A DNA stretch of 64,000 bases from Odontesthes bonariensis (lineage: Eukaryota > Chordata > Actinopteri > Atheriniformes > Atherinopsidae): the NCBI RefSeq assembly GCF_027942865.1, contig NC_134509.1:8346254-8410253 (forward strand). Reading direction: 5' to 3'. The position numbers and the translations under genes were made by a program. Positions within the stretch are counted from its first letter, which is position 1. Every line of letters begins with the position of its first letter. Under the pieces are notes generated by a model. It was not told the DNA's origin, did no database searches, and was given only the letters and a program-made list of their open reading frames with translations. Of the stretch, positions 49,101 through 61,000 are shown one piece after another.

Positions 49101-52100
49101 GTGAGCTCTGAGTCCAGACCTGGAGATGGGTGGGGGGGCACCAAGGTTGGACTGTAACAGGAAAAAATAGGGACAGATTACTCTCACACATGACATCTGA
49201 GTTATTATTACCATTTAAAACGGGTCAGTGTGTGGCTTGTGTAAAATTCCTAAGCTTTCTTTTTAAATGTAAGTACGCAATTCTGTCAGATTAAAGAATA
49301 ACAACATCAGATGGGACAAATAAGCTTTTCAGGGAAAATGGTGACCAACAAGCCCATTAGTTTTGATCACTACACTTTGTCTAAAAAGTATGCTAGATGT
49401 GGTACAATTTCATGACTGAATACAATCTATAGATTTTGACTGACTTGGCAGGGCCTAAAACTTGAACCAGACTTGAATCGGGAACAACAACACTGGTTCT
49501 AATCTTCCTCCGTTAACCCGGGCTGTTCTCTTCAGGCTTTACGTGCACCTGCAATAAAAGTAGTATTTGAAGCTTCTTCCACGTTGGAAAACAGCGACCG
49601 GCTGACACTTCACTCAGAAGAAGAGACGGTTGTACGAATGGACAGGCGTAAAGAATGGGGGGGGGGACGGTATTGCTACGATTAACAAGAGAGGAATTTG
49701 CCAAAGAAGCCCTTGGTTCAGTTACATATAAAGTCGTAAGACTTTTAACTTTTTTTTTACATGTAAACCGGCTTTCTGATGAGTGATAAAGCAGTACAGA
49801 ACTGGCATGTTGGCAAATGTCTACTGCCTCACCAACTTAGTGCTTGGTTGCCATGGCGACGTGACGCATGCCTTTCAGTTTATTTCACATTAACTGCAAA
49901 GCCCTTTTGGTGGTATAACATGGGCTACAGTTGAAGAAGTTTTATACATTAATGTGTTCCTCTCCTTTGTCACTGTGAGCCATTACTCTCGCATCATAAA
50001 CATGTTGGGTTTTATTTAAGAAATTAATAAAACCTCCTTTTTTTTTTTTTTTTTTTTTTTTTTTCTCCCGCAGAATCCTCTAATGGTAGCTTCAACATCA
50101 AGGCGAGCTCTGGATACAAGTTCGGCTGCTTGGCCAAGATCGTCAATTACATGAAGGTAACCACGGGAGACATTTCAGTTGGAAGATAGATTTAGATGGA
50201 AGGAAAGAAAATGAAAAACTCAAACGGAGTTAGACTGAGGTGTTTTTGTTTAATTCATATTTAATTCATATTTAATTCGAGTTGATTTGAGCTCACAGCA
50301 GCGTTCTCTCGTTTTTTTTATTATTTATTTATTTTTTTCTTGAAGCATGCCGTCATCTCCATCAGAGCTTTGGAAAAATGTGACCCGTTGTGTTTTGTAT
50401 CAGCAGAATGAGTCAGTCGTGTGTGCCGTGTAACATTTGGTCCCCTCTCTGTCTTTGGGTACATAAACAGCTTGTTTATCATGCTTTGGTCCTGCAGAGG
50501 CAGCTAGGCCCTGTCAAACTAGCTTGTCTGACTCATCCCTCTCTGCTGAACTCACACCCCACTTGACAGATTTTTGTGTGAGCGTGTGCACGTCTTGTGC
50601 CATCTGTTGAATGCACTGAGCTCTAATCTCAGTAAAATACCCCGACGGTTGCATCTAAAGCACCACATTGTTGTATGCATTTAACTGAAGCCCTGCCAGT
50701 GGTTCAGAACTAAGATGTTCGTACATTTTAGAATAAGTTCTTGGGGACAATTTATGACGTTGACTGCTTTTGTCTGTCTTCTTTGTGTGCTTTTCTGTCT
50801 CTCAACGCGCAGACACGGCATCAGAATGGTGACACTCACTTCCTGACCCTCGACGAGATTCTGGATGAGACCAAACTCCTCGACATCAGTATGAAACAGA
50901 AACAATGGCTCATGACTGAGGTGAGCTCGTATGATTTACAGTGCCGTTCCAAACTCTTTTCCTCATTTTTCTCCTCGCCATGCCGATATTGGAAGCTTTC
51001 ACCAATAATGCAAAGTCACATACACATCTTTATTGAAAAAGATTACATCCACTGACTGATTGTGCTGATCAAACCACACAAAACATTAAATACCACGTTA
51101 AAGATATTCATTTATGTTCAGAACTCTTATACCTGAAGAGAAAATTGGAGCTTATAAATGCACACACTTATTATTTCTTCATCTTAGCATTTGAAGATAT
51201 GGGTTTTTATGTTTAATGGGGTAAATGTGTGACATAAAATGAATACGTCTGCACACCTGCTACCTCTTTACCCCTCACCTCAGGCCTTGGTCAGCAACCC
51301 AAAAATCGACGTCCGCGATGGAACTTACGGCTTCAAGCCCAAGTACAACCTGAAAGACAAGAAAGCTCTGTTGAGGCTGCTGGACAAACACGATCAGCTC
51401 GGCCTGGGAGGAGTGCTGCTGGACGACGTAGAGGAGGGGCTCCCTAATTCAGCCAAAGCGATCAAGGTAACGCAAACAGAATTTATGCTAAAGCGCGTGC
51501 CCGTCCATGTGATTAGTTAACTCTGTGGAGACTAAACTCAAGAGACTACGGAAATGACCCTGTGGTGCGATTGTTTGCAGGTGCTGGGGGATCAGATCAT
51601 CTTTGTAACAAGACCGGACAAAAAAAAGATCCTGTTCTACAACGACAAGCATTGCCAGTTTGTAGTAGATGAAGGTGAGGGGGTCGGCTAAGATTTTTCT
51701 GTCAGTTTTCAGTCACAGGGTCTTCACTCACTGAGAAATGGGGAATCACACAGGTTTGTTTTTTTTTTTTTTTTTTTATTGACCGGTTGGACGCGAATAA
51801 ACAAGGCCGCGTAGTTCCGCCAGAGATTGGCAGCGTAGGTGTTGTTGTGAATACAATGCAGTCGAAGAAGTAGTTCTTTCTCCTTGGGGAGGAAAAAATG
51901 ATGCGGATGGAGAGAGGCCTAAAGGAATTATTCGACTTTCTGACAATATCTGGGATGATGCCAGTCGGTCACAGGAGTCTGTTTGCCAGCTCAAACCAGA
52001 AACAGCTGAGTCACGTCATCTTAATCTTTGCAAGATCAGATGTGATTTGTTAAGTTGTACACCCCCCCAATGTGCATCAAGTCTTCTTTGCAACAGACAA

Positions 52101-53104
52101 GAGAAGACCAAATTGATAGAAAATCTCGTTTTTGTTTCAATCTATTCTTGTTTGGCTTCAGTTAATCTTTTCTTATTCACAGAATGGCACTGAAAACCTG
52201 GTTTGTGATACAGCTCACTCTTTCATTTGGCTTCTGTAGGTTTAAAGTGAATTGATTATTAAGTTACAACTTTAACAAAGGTTTGAATTTAGATCTATAC
52301 CTCATAGATCTATATTTCACGATGACGCATCTGTTTTAACTGCAGATCTGACTACATGAGCCTTTTTATTTGAATGCTGTGAGACTGTCTCACACCACAA
52401 GTAGCGGATGAATTGGGGAGCCACTTTTTGCTGCGAAAACTAAAGGAAGGGTCAGGCTCATTTTTACCATTGATTCTTAGCTGCAAGTTTCCATTTATGT
52501 CAATGTCCAAGTTGCATTTTTTTCTGTGATTTCATTGGCGTTCATCTCCTTCAGTTATTGCACCTTACTTCGTTGATGATGGGATATCAGTTCATTGGAG
52601 CTCTATCGACATGATTTACTCTGCACGTGACGTCCGTTTCATCCAAAACTGTGCTGTTTCTGCATTTTAATGCCAGCTGTGTGTTCACTTCTTTCACCAG
52701 TTGCACCTCTGAGTCAGACAATTCTCTTTCAACTGTAGAATTCCAGAAGCTGTGGAGAAGTGTTCCGGTGGATTCCATGGATGAAGAGAAGATTGACGAG
52801 TACCTGAAAAAGCAAGGCATCTCCTCCATGCAAGAAACGGGACCAAAGAAAGTGGTCAGTGGCCTTTTCTCCCCCCCACGCTTCTTGTTTTCTCTTTTGT
52901 TTCACTGGCAATGATGACGGTAATGTTTGAGATTTGTACTAAAATATCTACATCGCGCTGCCTGTGTTTGTGTGCTGTCTGCAGTTACCAGTTCAAAGGA
53001 AAAAGAAGGGAGGTGGGCAGAGGAAGAGTAAATTCAAGACCCACAATAACCATTTGGCAGGAGTACTGGAAGACTATACAGACGGTGTGCCTGTAAAGAA
53101 GTGA
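43149..53104 (+). CDS. GTF2E2: General transcription factor IIE subunit 2 (TFIIE beta)
   Basis: TFIIE beta joins TFIIE alpha in the RNA polymerase II pre-initiation complex in the nucleus, where it helps promoter opening and TFIIH recruitment. Seven coding exons: 43149-43302, 50074-50156, 50813-50920, 51284-51466, 51581-51674, 52739-52854, 52985-53104. All have GT-AG borders and phases that join into one frame of 285 codons plus TGA. The start is fixed by the family-typical [17 protein letters not shown]. Visible parts are a basic Ser/Lys-rich N-terminus ([10 protein letters not shown]), a first winged-helix region starting at [14 protein letters not shown] and including LDEILDET and [11 protein letters not shown], a second one ([19 protein letters not shown]), [20 protein letters not shown], and a basic tail ending in VPVKK. 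Length and order match vertebrate orthologues closely (human about 291). Intron 1 (6.8 kb) contains SMIM18 on the other strand and a TTAA MITE. Confidence 0.97.
43586..44121. mobile_element. TTAA-flanked MITE in GTF2E2 intron 1, 536 bp
   Basis: TTAA flanks both ends (43582-43585 and 44122-44125). The left end begins AGGTAGGGTAGGAGATC, and the right end finishes CTGCCCCACCT, whose complement AGGTGGGGCAG matches the left end with two differences. No coding capacity. This fits a Kolobok- or piggyBac-type non-autonomous element. It sits about 280 bases after the first coding exon. Confidence 0.82.
45250..45289. repeat. C-run plus (CA)n microsatellite
   Basis: About 16 C residues run directly into about 12 CA units within GTF2E2 intron 1. 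Assembly length here may be unreliable. Confidence 0.95.
46597..46920 (-). CDS. SMIM18: Small integral membrane protein 18
   Basis: The protein is a single-pass membrane protein of unknown function. A single coding exon gives 107 residues on the minus strand, start ATG at 46920-46918 and stop TAG at 46599-46597. After a variable N-terminus comes the conserved block [16 protein letters not shown], then one membrane segment at residues about 41-64, then a cysteine-rich juxtamembrane stretch ([12 protein letters not shown]) and a polar tail ending TEVV. Human SMIM18, as I recall it, has the same YPFHD.WN.ACF block, a DCCCC-type stretch and a TEVV end, at about 95 residues. A strong acceptor (pyrimidine tract, CCAACCAG) sits five bases before the ATG, so a separate noncoding 5' exon is expected. 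The gene lies antisense within GTF2E2 intron 1. Confidence 0.93.
   Translation of the reverse strand: MANITTTIHPSSLPWRPEAVPLSRVSLQVQEVYPFHDGWNVACFIILLLFILTVLSLAALAVLYELLDCGCCAKGKTHHQLQAEGPASCSKLMTSICKEPESHTEVV
48713..49060 (-). promoter_or_regulatory. SMIM18: Candidate SMIM18 noncoding first exon and promoter
   Basis: On the minus strand a consensus donor, ACACAG|GTGAGT (exon edge at 48713), ends a GC- and CpG-richer stretch (about 48720-49060) that has no long frame on that strand. It is the best candidate partner for the acceptor just before the SMIM18 start codon. The exon start is not resolvable. The 98-154 codon plus-strand frames across this stretch look like compositional artefacts. 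Confidence 0.45.
50038..50064. repeat. T27 homopolymer in the GTF2E2 intron 1 acceptor tract
   Basis: About 27 T residues precede CTCCCGCAG at the acceptor of GTF2E2 exon 2 (exon starts 50074). They form an unusually long polypyrimidine tract and are prone to length variation. Confidence 0.95.
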
Positions 53105-53688
53105 AATAACTCCAACATGGAAACTTGGAGGTGGCTGGGGACGCGAGTCTCCGGCCACACTACAATAGAGACTTTGTCATGGCTGATGTCAAAGAAACTA
53201 GCTAGTTTCCTTTATTTGCATTCCCTCCAGCCATCAGTGTGTTTTTGATGACATGAAGCCGATCACGGCTGCGCTGTGGAATCCTTTCCGATTGTTTTAT
53301 CGATCAAAACGGAGAGATCCTGGAGGAAAAAGGTCATAACGGACACTGCATACCTTTAACAAAACCACATCCATTCAGTCGGGCAAAAACGGTACCATTC
53401 AAACGTAAATGAGACCGAAATGTGTATAGATAAATATCCTTGATAATTTTATTTACTATAAAGCAAACAAGTGTTTTGAAGGTTTAATTTGGATGAGCAG
53501 TGAGCTGTTCTCCGATGGAAACTTTTTCATCCTGGACGGTCCATCATGCCGACGTCCCACCCAGCGCGAGACATCTTCACCTTTAGTTGTGGAACACCAG
53601 ACTATTTAAAAGCTTTTACTTTTCAGCTCCATGGTACAGTTGTTTAAAATACTAGGAAGTTGTTGTTTTTTGTTTGGAACTTATTTTA

Positions 53689-53694
53689 ATAAAT
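53689..53694 (+). terminator. GTF2E2: GTF2E2 poly(A) signal
   Basis: AATAAA in TTTTAATAAATGACACTG, 585 bases after the GTF2E2 stop codon. It is the first canonical signal in the 3' UTR. Confidence 0.8.
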
Positions 53695-53772
53695 GACACT
53701 GTTACACAATACTGCCTGAACTCTTATTAGACTGATTAATCAGACACACCTCCAGGTTTTTACTCTAAATCG

Positions 53773-53779
53773 TTTAATA
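53773..53779 (-). terminator. DCTN6: DCTN6 candidate poly(A) signal (ATTAAA)
   Basis: The minus strand of 'gtttaataaatc' contains ATTAAA, the commonest variant signal, about 195 bases past the DCTN6 stop codon. It lies about 80 bases from the convergent GTF2E2 signal. Confidence 0.5.
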
Positions 53780-53971
53780 AATCATAGAAAACAACGCATC
53801 ATCACAGCAGCGTACGAGATGAAATTCTTCACTCGGTTGCAGCGGTTTCGAGTAGAAAATCTGAGGAGAGGAGTGGTTGCTGACAGGCTTCGTATTTATA
53901 ATTATATACATTCATACTTCCTTCCGACAGAGTTTTGCTGTTCATGATTTCGCTTCAGATGTGAAAAATGT

Positions 53972-55708
<1,737 letters not shown>

Positions 55709-55781
55709 TGTGAGAGATTAAGTCCGAAGGGAGGCGGCGTTGACACACTCTGGTATCGATTGGAAAGCCTACATTTGCGTG

Positions 55782-55791
55782 TGCGCATGCG
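55782..55791. promoter_or_regulatory. DCTN6: NRF1-type site in the DCTN6 promoter
   Basis: TGCGCATGCG, the palindromic core of the NRF1 motif, lies 74 bases upstream of the DCTN6 start codon, in a CpG-containing stretch without a TATA box. This position is usual for NRF1 sites in housekeeping promoters. Binding is inferred. Confidence 0.55.
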
Positions 55792-55809
55792 TCATTCGAC
55801 TCACAATGC

Positions 55810-56430
55810 TGGCATTGTAGTGGTTTTAGCCTGAATATAGAGTAAATAATCTATAGCTCTGGCCTGAACCACGCACAATGAAGGTTTTTTGGGTTAATGA
55901 GTGAAAGGCACGACAAGAAAAAAGAAAAATAAATAACACGAAAAGATTTTTGGAGATAATGTTAAATGTAGTCCAGCGCATGAGTTTATTCATAGGTGAA
56001 AGAATGAACGCCCCTTAGGGAAAGGGAAAGCATTATGTTTTAGGTTCTCTCGTGGAGTGTTTTCAAAGCAAGTTGAAATTTTAAGACTAAAGAAATTTTT
56101 AGAATGAAAAGTGTCAGAAAAGCAGCTTCAGGATAATGACTTTGGATCTGTCAACAGGGCCGCGAGAAAAAATAAAACACCCAACAGAAACTACCAGCAG
56201 ACAGATGAAAGAAGCTTCTAAATGGCAACAGTCATTTAGAGTGTGGCATTGGGGTAAATATTACCTTATTATTATGTTCTAATGCTATGATTTGTTGCTG
56301 GTTTCTGAAATTGCGTTATTGTTCAGTGTTGTGATTTGCACCTCAGACACACACTGTGTGTCCCAGCAAAATGTTCACCTTCTACTTACAACACGAAATG
56401 TCAAAAGGTTTAACTCCCACAGCACGCGTT
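55810..56430. other. Intergenic stretch upstream of DCTN6
   Basis: AT-rich unique sequence between the DCTN6 promoter and the L1 fragment. I see no gene or recognisable element. Confidence 0.5.
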
Positions 56431-56442
56431 AGGAACAATTTT

Positions 56443-56844
56443 TTTTTTTTTTTGGAACTTCTTTTTATTTTCATTTATAAATTGCAGTCATACATTTTAT
56501 TAAATCCACAGCACAGGACAAAACAGAGCAGGTATATCCACAGGTATAAGTGTCTTTCAGGTATTCTCAGTCTCTTGGTTGCTGGTCTTGCTTATGATTG
56601 ACTTCCAGTCAATAAAATACAATAAAAATAACAGTACAGAATATAAAAGTAAAAATAGATAGGAATATTAGTGATTGTTACTATATTATATGAAAATGTA
56701 GGGCAATTCTTGTCCATTTCCATATAAAAGCCTCTGTTTTTAAGTGTAAAAATGCTGTCAAATTCTCTATATTATAAACCTCTTGGATTCTGTCTTTCCA
56801 TTGTGCAATTGTTGGGGGTTGTGGCTGCAACCATGAGGCTGTAA
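56443..56844 (-). mobile_element. 5'-truncated L1-type LINE with imperfect 11-bp TSD
   Basis: A T-run (56441-56456) is the poly(A) tail of a minus-strand insertion. Near the far end, the minus strand reads PTIAQWKDRIQEVYNIENL and then a short KTEAFIWKW segment, the C-terminal end of fish L1/Tx1-type ORF2 proteins. Flanks AGGAACAATTT (56431-56441) and AGGACCAATTT (56845-56855) differ at one base. It abuts the 175-bp tandem array. Confidence 0.75.
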
Positions 56845-56900
56845 AGGACCAATTTAAAAAAATATATTTTTACGTGGCTTATCAAAGTGACGCAACAATG

Positions 56901-57982
56901 CAGAATAACAAAAGTGCAGTAAAATGGCCCTGTTCTGCAATTTCACAAATCAGAAAAAGGTTTCATGAATCACAAACAAGGTTTTAATGAATCAACAGCC
57001 TCTTTATAATAATTCCATCCAGATTTGAGCTGTCTAAGTAATGTAGTTTCCCTATAGGACCCTGTTTAGGGTGAGCAGAATAACAAAAATGCAGTAAAAT
57101 GGCCCTATTCTGCATTTTCACAAATCAGAAAAAGGTTTCACGAATCACAAACAAGGTTTTAATGAATCTATAGCCTCTTTAGAATAATTCCATCCAGATT
57201 TGAGCAGTCTAAGTAATGTAGTTTCCATACAGGACCCAGTTCAGGGTGATCAGAATTCCAAAAAAGCAGTGAAATGGCCTTGTTCTGCAATTTCACAAAT
57301 CAGAAAAAGGTTTCACAAATCACAAACAAGGTTTTAATGAATCTAAAACCTATTTGGAATAATTCCATCCAGATTTGAGCAGTCTAAGTAATGTAGTTTC
57401 CATACAGGACCCTGTTTAGTGTGAGCAGAATAACAAAACTGCAGTAAAATGGCCCTGTTCTGCAATTTCAAAAATCAGAGAAAGGTTTCAAAAATCACAA
57501 ACAAGGTTTTAATTAATCTAAAACCTCTTTAGAATAATTCCATCCAGATTTGAGCAGTCTAAGTAATGTAGTTTCCATACAGGACCCAGTTCAGGGTGAT
57601 CAGAATTCCAAAAAAGCAGTGAAATGGCCTTGTTCTGCAATTTCACAAATCAGAAAAAGGTTTCATGAATCACAAACAAGGTTTTAATGAATTAACAGCC
57701 TCTTTATAATAATTCCATCCAGATTTGAGCTGTCTAAGTAATGTAGTTTCCCTATAGGACCCTGTTTAGGGTGAGCAGAATAACAAAAATGCAGTAAAAT
57801 GGCCCTGTTCTGCATTTTCACAAATCAGAAAAAGGTTTCACGAATCACAAACAAGGTTTTAATGAATCTATAGCCTCTTTAGAATAATTCCATCCAGATT
57901 TGAGCTGTCTAAGTAATGTAGTTTCCATACAGGACCCTTTTTTGGGCGATCAAAATGCAAAAAATGAAGTGAAATGGCCCTT
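56901..57982. repeat. Tandem array with an exact 175-bp period (six full units plus a partial)
   Basis: Equivalent positions (CAGAATAAC or CAGAATTCC) occur at 56901, 57076, 57251, 57426, 57601, 57776 and, more diverged, 57951, every 175 bases without any indel. Each unit holds a GAAATGGCC/AAAATGGCC block, AAATCAGAAAAAGGTTTCA, ATCACAAACAAGGTTTTAAT, AATAATTCCATCCAGATTTG and GTCTAAGTAATGTAGTTTCC. Units 1 and 5 share variants (CAACAGCCTCTTTATAAT, CCCTATAGGACC), as do units 2 and 6 and units 3 and 5 at the start, so a four-unit (700-bp) higher-order repeat is likely. No open frame persists across units. It ends about 97 bases before the HGSNAT start codon. Confidence 0.97.
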
Positions 57983-58078
57983 TATGCTGAATTGGATGCC
58001 AACTTCAGCGTCGTACTTTGGCCCTTCTCGCTCCCACTACAATGTCAAAACAAGGAGGAATAGGAAGTGGCCTATATT

Positions 58079-61000
58079 ATGGAAAAAAGGAAATTAAAGG
58101 ACAACGCGAAAACGTCTTTAGTCGCTGGGTTGAAGCCGAAAAAGGAAAAAGAAATGCCCAAACCAGAGGGAAATAACCATTTTTACCTCGCTACTATCGC
58201 TTTGGTTGTAGCTGTCTGCGTGGTTCCGCTGACAGCTGAAATGTCTCAAAGTGAGTACAGAAACAAGAAAAGTAAAAGCAGGGCACTTATTTGCGGGGCG
58301 GGTTAGCAGCACAGCTATTTCCATAATGTCCAGCAAAAAAAAAAAAAAAAAATAGAGAAGAAAATAAATAATCCACTGTAATTGTTTTTAAATGACACCA
58401 AAACGACTGAAAATCCAAAACTAGGGGTGCATGGTGTTTTACTAACGATTCAGACTGTTAGCTCGGGGCTAACTATCTGTTAGCAGGAACAGAAGGCAGC
58501 AGTTAAAGCTCCAGTCATTTGAACTTCCCTCTTGTGGGGGTATTTCACGGATTACTTCAGCATGTGACCACCGGACTCTGCAGCCATATCTGCCCCGCAG
58601 CCCTCTCACATGCCTTCCCTTGCTCTCTCGGACTGGATCGTTAGCTGCTTGGCTGTAGCGTGTAGCTGCCAATCTCCGGTGTGGGAGACGTTTTTCCGTC
58701 CATAAGGTTTGATAGCTGTTGGCTTTAAGAACTGCTTCGGTATGATCCCTTTTTCAGTTTCTATGTCAAAACGTAGTTTCGGAAGGTGGGGTTGTTTTTG
58801 CGCATGTGCAGTTGCGGTTCCAGAAATAACCAGTTTAATAGCAAATTATGTTATAGGTTTCTGATGATTTGAATTATTTGATCACGGAAGAGCAAAGCGA
58901 ACAGTGTTTTGGATTGGGTCAGTTGCAGAGAACTGGAGGTTTCGGGCTTCATTTGCATATTATGCAGATAATAGTTTGGTAATGGATTTCAGCTGATCTG
59001 TTCAGTGTTATACAGCAATTTTGTATTCTCCCCCCCCCCCCCCTTTTTACCCCAGCTGACTCCCCTCATCATAAACATTGGGCTCTGAAGATGGATGAGG
59101 CACTTCTGACTGTCAACAATGAGCTGGACACAGAGGTGCTGGTGTCCTGGAGGTCAGAACGCTGCTACCAGGTAGGCTCACGGCTATCAAAACATCTTCC
59201 TCTCAACTCATTCTTTGGCAAGGTGATGGTAAAGTTCTGATCTGGACATGTCTTTTCTTTTGTGTTAGTGTTTGTACCAGCAGCTTGGCGTGGTGCCTTT
59301 GCGGCCCAGTCCTGGCCAGCCCGGTTCAGTCAACTTTCCTGTAAACACACAGCATGAAATAACACTACAGCTCAACAGCACTTTTTTTATGCTGGAGCTC
59401 TGCAAGTGAGTTTCTGCAAGCAGTAGATGACACAAATAAGAAACAAATGTTCGGTTATACAATCCTGGCATTCCGTGTCGGATTGTCTTGGCGTACGTCG
59501 CCTCCGACTGTCTGACAAATATCCTTTAAAGATGATTGTCAGTGCTCACTGTGTGTCAAACGGCACAGAAACACAGTCGAATGACAATCTGCATGTAACA
59601 GTTAAAATTAGTGGGACAGCTGTGGCGGTTTGGCTTACGTTTTGGATGATTTATTTCTTTATTTTTCTTAATATCACAGGGTGCAGTTCCACTTTGGGGA
59701 GCATGGGAACTACTCTCTGTGGGTGAAAAATCTAAACGAGCCCTCAGTCGTCAACTGCTCCGTAGTGACGGATGCGGAGCCCGTGAACAGCTACATACGT
59801 GAGCGTCACACACATTAATGCACTGATGAAGTTGTATCACGTGGCTATACGTAAGTGTTTAGATTCCTGTGATGCCTCTATAATCGACATGCAGCATTGA
59901 TACGATGTTCCACTCTCTCCCCACAGCGATCCTGGTTGCTTTTTTTATTTTTGTTGGAGTGGCCTTGGTGTTTGCCATTGGAAGAAGAATATTACGGTAA
60001 GCTAGTCTTTTCTGCTTTGTTGTCTGTTTATTGAGACGATTTTCCAAGAAGAGTTGTGTTTGATTTTTAATCTCGTCTGCCTACACTTCACGCCAACGTT
60101 TTTTTTTAGCCATGAATGTAAAAGTGGCACATTTTTGAATGCCTCCTTATCCACCTTTTGCTGAAGCCATTAAAGTTTCATATCTTTGAAAATTGTTTGT
60201 GAGCTTTGTGAAATAGGCTGAACATTAATCCAGATATCCACCTAATCAAGTTAAGGCCACATCTTAGTACAGCAGCTGATCTAAATGCCAGCCCACGTAA
60301 GCTGATCGATCACCTGTTTCCCCTTATTTGTTTTTCTTACTTGTGAATCTCACGCAGAGATTTCAATTTTACTCCTCTTGGCAGGCTACATTTTCTGTCT
60401 CCTCTTCAAACCAGCGCTTGGAAATGTTGGGCTGCATTGCTAAAAGCGTTTGCAAACACCAACGCTGTTCTTAAAAACTAACTGGGGATATAAGTCGAAT
60501 AAGAACCAACTTAGAGCTATCGCAAGCATCAGCCACGAACCAGCACTGGAACCACTTTGGTTTAAAAGAGATGCGTTGGATGCTGCCCTCCCTCCCTCCC
60601 TCCCTCCCTCAGACATTCAATGTTTCCATACAGAAATGCAGGGTCCCAGAAGAAAAACTTACCTCTAATTATGGCAGACTTTTAATAGCTACTGTAATTG
60701 CCAGTGGTCATAATTGCCTAGTTTAGTAAAGTGGTCCTGAGTGAAATTAGTTCATTTTGATTTTTGAGTGCTCATGCCAACCACATAACCTCCATTGTAG
60801 ATGTAACAATGGCAGGCTGATTACATGAGATTTTAAATGGAAAAAAAAAACCCAAAAAACCTTTGCTTTCATTTGTGTGACTCAAGCACAAAGAGGCACC
60901 AGCGTCTCCAATGAATTGTAAACTGCTGCATGTCACAGAATGACTCTTGAAATGGTTGATTATTATTTTCTTGTCCAGACTCGATGTCGTGAGGGGTCTC

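Noticed and set aside
48647..49111. Three overlapping plus-strand frames of 98-154 codons
   Set aside because: Pro/Ser-rich readings of a CpG-richer region opposite the probable SMIM18 first exon. Several frames being open at once indicates compositional bias, not coding.
59837..59844. TCACGTGG E-box in HGSNAT intron 4 as a TFEB/CLEAR site
   Set aside because: Only a partial match to GTCACGTGAC and inside an intron far from the start; expected by chance.
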